Below are positions 17,332 through 25,400 of a stretch of 64,000 nucleotides of DNA, one piece after another (within the stretch, counting starts at the first letter, position 1; each line of letters opens with the position of its first letter). The position numbers and the translations under genes are program-made. Source of the stretch: Pusillimonas sp. UBA3987 (GTDB lineage Bacteria > Pseudomonadota > Gammaproteobacteria > Burkholderiales > Burkholderiaceae_B); assembly GCA_002384935.1 (NCBI GenBank), contig DGCD01000001.1:45615-109614 (forward strand), given 5' to 3'. The notes beneath the pieces are model-generated. The model did no database searches. It saw only the letters and a program-made list of their open reading frames with translations, and was not told the origin of the DNA.

Positions 17332-18123
17332 GTGAGCGACTCTTCCTCTAAACCCGATCTCAGCGCACTCGACTTCAAAAGCGCCACACTGTATGCAATC
17401 CGTGTGGTGCTGCATACCGCCGACATCACGGCGCTTAACGCCGCGCTCGACCAACGCATGAAGGACGCGGGCGCATTCTTTGAAAATGAAGCCATTGTCA
17501 TCGACGCCACGACACTGACAGAATGTGTTGACTGGCCAACATTGCTCAATGCCTTGCGATCGCACAAGCTGTCACCAATCGGTGTCATGGCAGCCGACGA
17601 AAACCTGGAAGCCGCTCAAAAGGCAGGCCTGACTCCCGTCGATCTGTCGACCGCACCTGGCAGAAGTGCCACGCCGGCTGTCTCCGGCAACAATACCGCA
17701 AGTCATGAGGCGCAACCCAAAAAAGGCAATAAGACTGACACCACACCAGACAAGACACCCTCCGACACCCCCGAATCAGCCCCGGCCACCATGGTGGTGA
17801 ATCGGCCTTTACGCTCGGGACAACGCATTTATGCTAAAGGAGGCGATCTTATCGTAATCGGCATGGTCAGTCAGGGCGCAGAAGTCATTGCCGACGGCAA
17901 TATTCATGTATACGGCCCTCTGCGGGGCAAAGCCATGGCAGGAGCCCGAGGTGATACGAGCGCACGGATTTTTGCCACCCAACTCGACCCCGAGCTACTG
18001 GCGGTAGCCGGGGTTTACCGGGTTATCGAAGCCGAGCTGGATGCCAACGTCCGCAACAAAACGGCGATCGTGCAACTACAACACGATAAGCTGGATATTT
18101 TGCCGCTGGATTCAAAAGGCTAA
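17332..18123 (+). CDS. minC: Septum site-determining protein MinC
   Basis: MinC inhibits FtsZ polymerisation away from midcell. It begins with GTG and has 263 residues. The N-terminal FtsZ-interacting domain (LDFKSATLYAIRVVLHTADI) is joined through a low-complexity linker rich in Thr, Pro and Lys (about residues 120-150) to a C-terminal right-handed beta-helix (RPLRSGQRIYAKGGDLIVIG ... IHVYGPLRGKAMAGARGD). That second part binds MinD. The order minC-minD-minE is conserved. Confidence 0.94.
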   Translation: MSDSSSKPDLSALDFKSATLYAIRVVLHTADITALNAALDQRMKDAGAFFENEAIVIDATTLTECVDWPTLLNALRSHKLSPIGVMAADENLEAAQKAGLTPVDLSTAPGRSATPAVSGNNTASHEAQPKKGNKTDTTPDKTPSDTPESAPATMVVNRPLRSGQRIYAKGGDLIVIGMVSQGAEVIADGNIHVYGPLRGKAMAGARGDTSARIFATQLDPELLAVAGVYRVIEAELDANVRNKTAIVQLQHDKLDILPLDSKG

Positions 18124-18201
18124 ACCCGGTTACCTTTTTATAGCTGTTTTGCTATACGATTACGTGATTCACTCTATCCAACATAAAGGAAAAATATCGT
18201 C

Positions 18202-19017
18202 ATGGCGCGTATTGTTGTAGTGACATCCGGCAAAGGCGGTGTCGGCAAGACAACCACCAGTGCCAGCTTCTCCTCCGGACTGGCCATGCGTGGTTTCAAA
18301 ACTGCCGTTATCGACTTCGACGTCGGCCTTCGGAATCTTGACCTGATCATGGGATGCGAACGTCGCGTTGTCTATGATTTCGTCAATGTCATTCAGGGTG
18401 AGGCCACGCTAAAGCAAGCCCTCATCCGCGATAAACAAATCGAAAACCTCTACATCCTGCCCGCTTCTCAAACGCGCGACAAAGATGCTTTAACCCGGGA
18501 AGGTGTGGAAAAAACCCTGAATGAACTCAAACACATGGGTTTCGAGTACATTGTTTGTGACTCCCCCGCCGGTATTGAAACAGGTGCGCTCATGGCCTCC
18601 TATTTCGCCGACGATGCCCTGGTTGTTACGAACCCGGAAGTCTCGTCGGTTCGCGACTCCGACCGCATTCTGGGCATTCTTTCCTCCAAATCGCACCGTG
18701 CCATCCATAGCGAAGATCCTATTAAAGAATACCTGCTGCTCACGCGATACAACCCAAAACGGGTTTCCGATGGCGAGATGCTGTCTTTACAAGACATTGA
18801 AGATATTCTGCGCATCAAGCTTCTGGGTGTTGTGCCCGAATCCGAATCAGTCCTGCAGGCATCCAACCAAGGTATACCGGCCATTCATGTACGTGGCAGC
18901 GACGTTTCTGAAGCCTACCAAGACGTTGTGGCGCGTTATTTAGGCGAAGAACGCCCGTTGCGCTTTACCGACTACGAAAAACCCGGCCTCCTCAAGCGTC
19001 TGTTCGGGGGTAAGTAA
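18202..19017 (+). CDS. minD: Septum site-determining ATPase MinD
   Basis: MinD is the membrane-binding ParA-type ATPase that positions MinC. The 271-residue protein has the deviant Walker A SGKGGVGKTTTSA at residues 9-21 with the signature lysine, AVIDFDVGLRNLDL near 35-48, and VCDSPAGIETGA near 117-128. The C-terminal amphipathic membrane-targeting helix is GLLKRLFGGK. ATAAAGGA precedes the start. minE starts 1 base after the stop. Confidence 0.97.
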   Translation: MARIVVVTSGKGGVGKTTTSASFSSGLAMRGFKTAVIDFDVGLRNLDLIMGCERRVVYDFVNVIQGEATLKQALIRDKQIENLYILPASQTRDKDALTREGVEKTLNELKHMGFEYIVCDSPAGIETGALMASYFADDALVVTNPEVSSVRDSDRILGILSSKSHRAIHSEDPIKEYLLLTRYNPKRVSDGEMLSLQDIEDILRIKLLGVVPESESVLQASNQGIPAIHVRGSDVSEAYQDVVARYLGEERPLRFTDYEKPGLLKRLFGGK

Positions 19018-19018
19018 T

Positions 19019-19288
19019 ATGTCGTTTCTTTCATTCTTATTGGGGCAAAAAAAGACCTCGGCCAGTGTCGCCAAAGACCGTTTGCAACTGATCCTGATCA
19101 ATGAACGCGGCGGAAACAGTGCCGCGCCCGACTTCCTGCCCGAACTGCAAAAAGAACTGGTAGATGTCATTTCAAAGTACGTCAAAATCCAACCCGACGA
19201 CATCAAGGTCAACCTGGATCGCCACGACTCCCTGGAAGTACTTGAGGTAAAAATCGAAATGCCTCAAATTGATAACCGCCGTACTTGA
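19019..19288 (+). CDS. minE: Cell division topological specificity factor MinE
   Basis: MinE stimulates MinD ATPase and drives pole-to-pole oscillation. It has 89 residues. The N-terminal amphipathic membrane/MinD-binding part MSFLSFLLGQKKTSASVAKD is followed by RLQLILINERGG and the dimerisation domain (LPELQKELVDVISKYVKI ... DDIKVNLDRHDSLEVLEVKIEMP). It is the last gene of the min operon and is followed by a strong hairpin at 19321-19353. Confidence 0.95.
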   Translation: MSFLSFLLGQKKTSASVAKDRLQLILINERGGNSAAPDFLPELQKELVDVISKYVKIQPDDIKVNLDRHDSLEVLEVKIEMPQIDNRRT

Positions 19289-19320
19289 GTGCGCAGCTGA
19301 TAGTCCAATAAAGCAAAGTA

Positions 19321-19353
19321 AAACAGCCCCTGCCATTGCGGCAGGGGCTGTTT
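19321..19353 (+). terminator. Rho-independent-type hairpin after minE
   Basis: AAACAGCCCCTGCC-ATTGC-GGCAGGGGCTGTTT is a perfect 14-bp stem with a 5-base loop. It lies 32 bases after the minE stop and converges on the lipoprotein gene. The T-run is short, but the A/T ends on both arms suit bidirectional termination. Confidence 0.8.
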
Positions 19354-19380
19354 CATATAACGGAAAAGCAGTGGTGAATT

Positions 19381-19614
19381 TTAGTCGCTGTTGTGTTTGC
19401 CAACCTGATCGCCAACCACACCGCCAACTGCGGCACCACCAATCGTACCCAATACACCACCACCCGTTGCGGCCGCGCCAACCACGCCACCAACACCCGC
19501 ACCGGTTGCCGCGGCTTTTTGACGGCCCGACATATTGTCCCAAGTTGAACAGCCTGCCATAGCGCCGGCAAAAACCATTAGTGCGGCCAGTTTGCTGAGT
19601 TTCTTGTATTGCAT
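19381..19614 (-). CDS. Glycine-zipper 2TM lipoprotein, OsmB-like
   Basis: This 77-residue lipoprotein starts at ATG 19614, which has AGGAGG upstream; a longer frame lacks such a site. The signal peptide MQYKKLSKLAALMVFAGAMA is followed by lipobox AGC with Cys at residue 22. The mature part has a glycine-zipper repeat (GAGVGGVVGAAATGGGVLGT, IGGAAVGGVVGDQVG) that can form a helical hairpin in the membrane. Members of this group are often stress-induced outer-membrane lipoproteins. The name is a family resemblance, not orthology. Confidence 0.82.
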   Translation of the reverse strand: MQYKKLSKLAALMVFAGAMAGCSTWDNMSGRQKAAATGAGVGGVVGAAATGGGVLGTIGGAAVGGVVGDQVGKHNSD

Positions 19615-19761
19615 GGATCCCTCCTGGTTGTTAATAACAAATGCGATAGGTTCAGATTGCCAAAATATAGCTGTTGGTGTTGTTAAGAGACGCAAAAAAA
19701 GTATCAAAATATAAACAAAGCCACCTTGACTGCGTATTCCAGATACGCATCTTGTAACAAC

Positions 19762-21435
19762 TCACTTGAGTGATTTGTAGCGTATACGTTTGGGATTGAC
19801 CCCTTCCTCACCCAGTCGGCGACGCTTGTCCTCTTCATACTCCTGATAATTACCGTCAAAGAATACCACTTGCGAGTCACCTTCAAATGCCAGAATATGC
19901 GTCGCAATACGATCAAGAAACCACCGGTCGTGGCTAATGACCATGACCGTGCCGGCAAACTCCAGCAAGGCGTCTTCAAGCGCACGCAGCGTCTCGACGT
20001 CGAGGTCATTCGAGGGTTCGTCCAGCAAGAGTAGATTTCCGCCGGCAATGAGCGTTTTGGCCAAATGAAAACGCCCCCGCTCACCACCCGATAAATTACC
20101 CACGTGTTTGTTCTGATCGCCACCTCGGAAATTGAAACGCCCCAGATAGGCGCGTGACGACATTTCAAATTTACCGACATTGATCAAATCTGCACCATCC
20201 GATAACGCATCGAACACCGTTTTATCGTCGGGCAAGGCATCGCGAGATTGATCGACATGAGAAATTTTTACGGTCTGACCGATTTTTACCGAACCGGAAT
20301 CGGGCTGCTCGTGTCCGCTGATCATGCGAAACAGCGTCGATTTACCAGCGCCGTTAGGCCCAATAATGCCTACAATCGCGCCGGCAGGCACCTTGAAGCT
20401 TACATCGTCAATCAACAACCGATCGCCAAACGCCTTGGTGACACCCTCAAACTCAATGACCTCGTTGCCCAACCGCTCGGCCACCGGAATGAAAATTTCC
20501 TGTGTTTCATTACGCTTTTGATATTCGTGCGATGACAGCTCTTCAAAACGCGCCAGACGCGCCTTGGCCTTTGCCTGACGGCCTTTCGGATTCTGCCGAA
20601 CCCACTCCAGCTCTTTCTTGATGGTGCGCTGTCGGGCCGACTCGGCCGCATCTTCCTGCTTGAGCCGCGCGTCTTTTTGTTCCAGCCAAGAACTGTAATT
20701 GCCTTTCCACGGAATGCCATGGCCACGATCCAATTCAAGAATCCACTCGGCTGCATTATCAAGAAAATACCGATCGTGCGTTACCGCCACGACCGTACCC
20801 GGAAATTTACGCAAAAACACTTCGAGCCACTCGACACTTTCGGCATCCAGGTGATTGGTAGGCTCGTCGAGCAAAAGCATGTCGGGCTTGGACAACAAAA
20901 GGCGGCATAGAGCCACGCGACGCTTTTCCCCTCCGGACAAATTATCGACTTGCGCCTCCCAGGCAGGTATCCGTAATGCGTCGGCCGCAATCTCCATTTG
21001 TGTTTCGATATCGTCTGAGCCGCTGGAAGCCGCAGCAGCGATAACCGCTTCCAACTCTGCCTGCTCGGCCGCCAGCGCATCGAAGTCAGCATCGGGCTCG
21101 GCATAGGCGGCATAAACCTCATCCAGCCGCTTGCGCGCCTCAAAGACCTCGCCAATCCCTTCCTCGACGGCTTGCCTGACGGTGTGTTCTGGATTGAGTT
21201 GCGGTTCCTGAGGTAAATAGCCCACCTTGATGCCGGGCATGGGGATGGCTTCCCCTTCGATTTCCTTGTCGACGCCCGCCATGATTTTCAGCAAGGTCGA
21301 CTTCCCCGCCCCGTTCAGGCCCAATACGCCAATCTTGGCGCCAGGAAAAAACGACAGGGAGATATCACGCAAAATCTGCTTCTTCGGGGGCACAATTTTA
21401 CCGACCCGGTTCATGGTGTAAACGTATTGAGCCAT
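19762..21435 (-). CDS. ettA: Energy-dependent translational throttle protein EttA (ABC-F)
   Basis: EttA is an ABC-F ATPase that binds the ribosomal E site and gates the first peptide bond according to ADP/ATP ratio. The 557-residue protein has two ATPase domains: Walker A GLNGAGKSTLLKIMAG (near residue 39) with LSGGEKRRVALCRLLLSKP and DEPTNHLD, then GPNGAGKSTLFRMISG (near 357) with LSGGERGRFHLAKTL and DEPSNDLD. The tRNA-interaction linker (WVRQNPKGRQAKAKARLARF) lies between them. The start MAQYVYTMNRVGKIVPP and the length match EttA rather than Uup or YheS. Confidence 0.95.
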   Translation of the reverse strand: MAQYVYTMNRVGKIVPPKKQILRDISLSFFPGAKIGVLGLNGAGKSTLLKIMAGVDKEIEGEAIPMPGIKVGYLPQEPQLNPEHTVRQAVEEGIGEVFEARKRLDEVYAAYAEPDADFDALAAEQAELEAVIAAAASSGSDDIETQMEIAADALRIPAWEAQVDNLSGGEKRRVALCRLLLSKPDMLLLDEPTNHLDAESVEWLEVFLRKFPGTVVAVTHDRYFLDNAAEWILELDRGHGIPWKGNYSSWLEQKDARLKQEDAAESARQRTIKKELEWVRQNPKGRQAKAKARLARFEELSSHEYQKRNETQEIFIPVAERLGNEVIEFEGVTKAFGDRLLIDDVSFKVPAGAIVGIIGPNGAGKSTLFRMISGHEQPDSGSVKIGQTVKISHVDQSRDALPDDKTVFDALSDGADLINVGKFEMSSRAYLGRFNFRGGDQNKHVGNLSGGERGRFHLAKTLIAGGNLLLLDEPSNDLDVETLRALEDALLEFAGTVMVISHDRWFLDRIATHILAFEGDSQVVFFDGNYQEYEEDKRRRLGEEGVNPKRIRYKSLK

Positions 21436-21585
21436 ACTTTGAATTTGAAAACGTTAAATGACAAACCTAGATTGTAGGCCGTTACGAAAAATAAAGCCGA
21501 CGCCCTCTACAAAACAGGACGAAGCTTGTTATGGCGTGCCAATCAACTAGAATAAACCTTTGCAATCGAATTACAGGTTATCGCT

Positions 21586-22083
21586 ATGACATCCAGCGCG
21601 CCAGCGCCTCTTATGTTCACCCAGGAAGAACTCGATAAACTTGGCCGCACAGCCGACGCCCTGAGTGCCTATATCGGCAAGCCGGTCCTGGCCGAGGTAA
21701 TTGACGCAGAGGAAACGGGGTTTGAATGGGTTCTTTTCGGCATTCCGCTGGGAAAAGATGAAACCGATGAAGACGGTGTAAATGTTGCCATTGGCGGGAA
21801 AAACGCACGAATTCTGGGCAATAAAGGCGGCCTGACGGTCGGTAAAAACGATATTTATGAATGCGAATTTTTATGGGCCATTCAGTTGTCCGACCTTGAG
21901 GGCGTGCGCTTCATCAAGGTTGACAACGAGGGCGAGGAAATTGCCTGGAGCCAGGAAATCGAAGGGGTATTGCCCTTCCAACTCGACGAACCCGAACCCG
22001 CGCCCGATGATGAAGATGAATACGATGCGCAAGACGACAACGCATTTCGTGTCGCACCGGATGACCCGAAAAAATTACATTGA
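21586..22083 (+). CDS. Conserved-looking acidic protein of unknown function
   Basis: I do not recognise this 165-residue protein. It has no signal peptide or membrane helix. The first 130 residues look folded, with mixed alpha/beta character (EELDKLGRTADALSAYIGKP, then beta-rich segments). The C-terminal 35 residues are strongly acidic (EPEPAPDDEDEYDAQDD). It is divergent from ettA across 150 bases and is followed by a bidirectional terminator hairpin, so it is probably monocistronic. Confidence 0.7.
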   Translation: MTSSAPAPLMFTQEELDKLGRTADALSAYIGKPVLAEVIDAEETGFEWVLFGIPLGKDETDEDGVNVAIGGKNARILGNKGGLTVGKNDIYECEFLWAIQLSDLEGVRFIKVDNEGEEIAWSQEIEGVLPFQLDEPEPAPDDEDEYDAQDDNAFRVAPDDPKKLH

Positions 22084-22110
22084 ATTGCGTGCAACCTGCC
22101 AAGCCACACA

Positions 22111-22144
22111 AAAAGCCCGAAGCAAAAAACACTTCGGGCTTTTC
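22111..22144. terminator. Bidirectional terminator hairpin
   Basis: AAAAGCCCGAAG...CTTCGGGCTTTT is a 12-bp stem with A-run and T-run on either side, 27 bases after the stop of the acidic protein. It can serve that gene and the convergent 42-residue reverse-strand gene. Confidence 0.85.
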
Positions 22145-22245
22145 AACAAAACCTGCCCTTTCGGAACAGGCCGGGCCTACATTACCGGATGCACTTCAGT
22201 AAAAGGGCAAGCCCCTGAAAGTGCGCCCCGGCACACCTGAAAAAA

Positions 22246-22374
22246 TCAGGCGCGCTTTACTTTTTCCAGCATTTTGAACACGCCTTTGGGCGAACGCACA
22301 AAAAGGCGTTTGAACGCTTTACCCAGGCAACGGCGCTCAATAGTGTTACGACGATTACGCTTGATTTCAGCCAT
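22246..22374 (-). CDS. 42-residue highly basic protein of unknown function
   Basis: This small frame encodes MAEIKRNRRNTIERRC, continuing to GKAFKRLFVRSPKGVFKMLEKVKRA. About a third of its residues are Lys or Arg, spread along the chain, with no hydrophobic helix or signal. The GAGAATGTC sequence just upstream of its ATG offers a weak ribosome-binding site. The regular coding character and the start directly divergent from uvrA argue that it is real. It could bind nucleic acid or the ribosome, but no family is recognised. Confidence 0.5.
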   Translation of the reverse strand: MAEIKRNRRNTIERRCLGKAFKRLFVRSPKGVFKMLEKVKRA

Positions 22375-22453
22375 GACATTCTCCGAACTGTATTTAACCC
22401 ACTATTCTACCGTAAACTTCACGTTCACCTCAATTCGCCTGCTGTAACCGCCC

Positions 22454-25400
22454 ATGACCTCACCTATTCGCATATTCGGCGCACGCCAAAACAACCTTAA
22501 AAACCTCGATGTCACGATTCAGAACGGTGAATTGCTGGTTCTTACCGGTGTATCGGGATCGGGTAAAAGTTCATTGGCCTTCGACACGCTTTATGCCGAA
22601 GGCCAGCGGCGTTATGTGGAAACCTTCTCGCCTTATGCACGCCAGTTTCTGGACCGCATGGATAAGCCTCAGGTTGATCGTATCGAAGGCATTCTGCCGG
22701 CAATCGCCATCGATCAGGTCAACCCGGTACGAAACTCGCGCAGCACAGTAGGCACGATGACGGAACTGAACGACCATTTGAAACTGCTGTTTGCCCGCAT
22801 GGGCCGCCTGTTTTGTCGTTGCTGTGGCCAGGAAGTTCGACGCGACGACCCAAGCTCGATACAGCAAGCGCTGGCCGAACGGACGCGAGAACACGATCCG
22901 CGCCTGGTTGTTACCTTCCCCGTTTCGGTACCTTCCTCATTCAATGAAGACGAAATCCGCGGCTTTCTGGAGCAGCAAGGTTACACCCGCATCCATCACC
23001 AGGAAACGATAAGCCACAACATTGGCACGGCCCCAGCCAAAAAATCAAAAGCAAAGGGTCGCAAGCCGGCAATGGCAGAAGAACAATCGCGCTTGCAATT
23101 ACATGTTGTGCAAGACCGTTTTCGCTTCTCCAATGCAGAGGGCGGCCGTGTCATGGAAGCCATTGATACGGCCCTGAAACAAGGCGCCGGATACGTTACC
23201 GTTTATGCCTCGGCAGGCCCCGACGAACCCGAAACGGCATGGCGCTTCAGTAATCGACTGCACTGTGCCCAATGCAATATCGATTATGCTCGGCCGCTAC
23301 CCAGCAGTTTCTCGTTCAATTCACCGTTGGGTGCTTGCGAACACTGTCGCGGGTTTGGCCGCGTTATGGGCATCGACTTTGGGCTGGTCGTACCGGACCA
23401 AACCAAAACCCTGCGTGAAGGCGCCATTAAACCCTGGCAAACAAACAGCTACAAAGAGTGCCAGCAGGAGTTGCAACGTTACGCACCTGCGGCGGGTGTT
23501 CGCCTGGATACTCCCTGGCGTGACCTAAACGAAGAAGACAAGCATTGGGTGATCCACGGAGATCCAAATTGGAAGGGCGGGCCGAAAGCTTGGCAAAGCC
23601 AATGGTATGGCGCCCAACGATTCTTCGACTGGCTGGAAACCAAAGCCTACAAAATGCACGTGCGCGTGTTGTTGTCGAAGTATCGCAGCTATACCCCATG
23701 CCCGCATTGCGGCGGGGCACGCCTGAAACCCGATGCAACGCTCTGGCGCCTGGGACAGCATGTGGTTCCCGCCTCAAGCACCACGCCGCGCTTCATGCCG
23801 GTTCATGCGCAATGGACTCAAGCGCAACTGAATGCCCTGCCCGGCCTTGGCATACACGACCTGATGCAACGGCCAATCGACCAGGTCAAAGACTTTTTCG
23901 ATGCACTTAGCTTCGGTTCGGCGCTTGATGCCGCGCTTGATCTCTTGCTGACAGAAGTCAAGGCACGGCTTAATTTTCTGTGCGATGTCGGGCTGGGCTA
24001 CTTGTCGCTCGACAGGCAGAGTCGCACATTGTCTGGCGGCGAAGTCCAGCGCATCAACCTCACGACGGCATTGGGCACCTCTTTGGTCAACACTTTATTC
24101 GTGCTTGATGAGCCTTCAATTGGGCTGCATCCAAGGGACATGCATCGTATTGTCGAGGTCATGCAGCGTTTGCGTAACAATGGCAATACCCTGGTTGTCG
24201 TTGAACACGATCCTCAAGTCATGGTGGCCGCCGATCGTATTATCGATATCGGGCCGGGCCCTGGTGAGCGTGGCGGCCAGATTATTTTCGACGGCAATCC
24301 GGATGAGTTGCGCCGGGCCGATACGTTAACCGGAAATTATCTTGGTAATCGATTGCGTGTGGAAGCCCCGCGCCCAATGGTGGTGCAGGCCGCCACCCCC
24401 AAACTTCTGCTGGAAGGCGTAACGGCCAACAACCTCAAGAATGTGTCCGTCTCCATTCCGCTGGGCCGCCTGGTCTGCATGACCGGCGTATCCGGCTCAG
24501 GCAAGTCCACACTGGTTCAAGACGTACTGTACCCGGCGCTGCTGAAGCAAAAAGGCAAACCGACTGAAGCGCCTGGACCGTTCCACCACTTGCTGGGCGC
24601 GGAACTGATTGCCGACGTCATCATGGTCGACCAAAGCCCGATCGGCAAAACGGCGCGTTCCAACCCAGCCAGTTATGTCGGCGCATTCGACGCCATTCGC
24701 AAATTGTTTTCACAGGCGCCATTGGCGAAAGAGCGTGGATACACCGCCGGTACGTTCAGTTTCAACAACGGTGACGGCCGCTGCCCCACCTGCGGCGGCA
24801 CGGGGTTCGAACACGTGGAAATGCAGTTTTTATCAGACGTCTACCTGCGTTGCCCCGATTGTGATGGCAAGCGCTATCGCCCGGAAGTCCTGGAAGTGCA
24901 TGTTGAACACCTGGGACACCGCGCCACCATTGATCAAGTACTGGCGATGACGGTTAACGAGGCCCTGGGCTTTTTCTCGGGCTTGCGCGATGTCCAAACC
25001 GGTCTGGCGCCGTTGGCCGACGTGGGACTGGAGTATGTGCGTCTGGGGCAACCCGTTCCGACCCTGTCGGGCGGCGAGGCTCAACGCCTGAAACTGGCAG
25101 GCCATCTGGCAGCGGCTTCGCGCAGCACGCTATCGAGCGCCAAGGTCGCCAAACGGGGCAATTTATTCTTATTCGACGAACCCACCACCGGTTTGCACTT
25201 CGACGACGTGGCGCGGCTGATGCGCGCGTTTAGAAAACTGCTGGCGGCCGGTCACTCACTCTTGATTATCGAACACAATCTCGACGTCGTGCGCGCCGCA
25301 GACTGGATACTGGACCTTGGACCGGAAGGCGGGGTGCGCGGGGGAGAACTGATTGCCACCGGCACGCCCAGCGACATCATGCAGAACAGTCGTTCACATA

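Noticed and set aside
22375..22453. LexA/SOS operator upstream of uvrA
   Set aside because: No CTGT-N8-ACAG spacing was found; only a half-site-like CTGTA is present.
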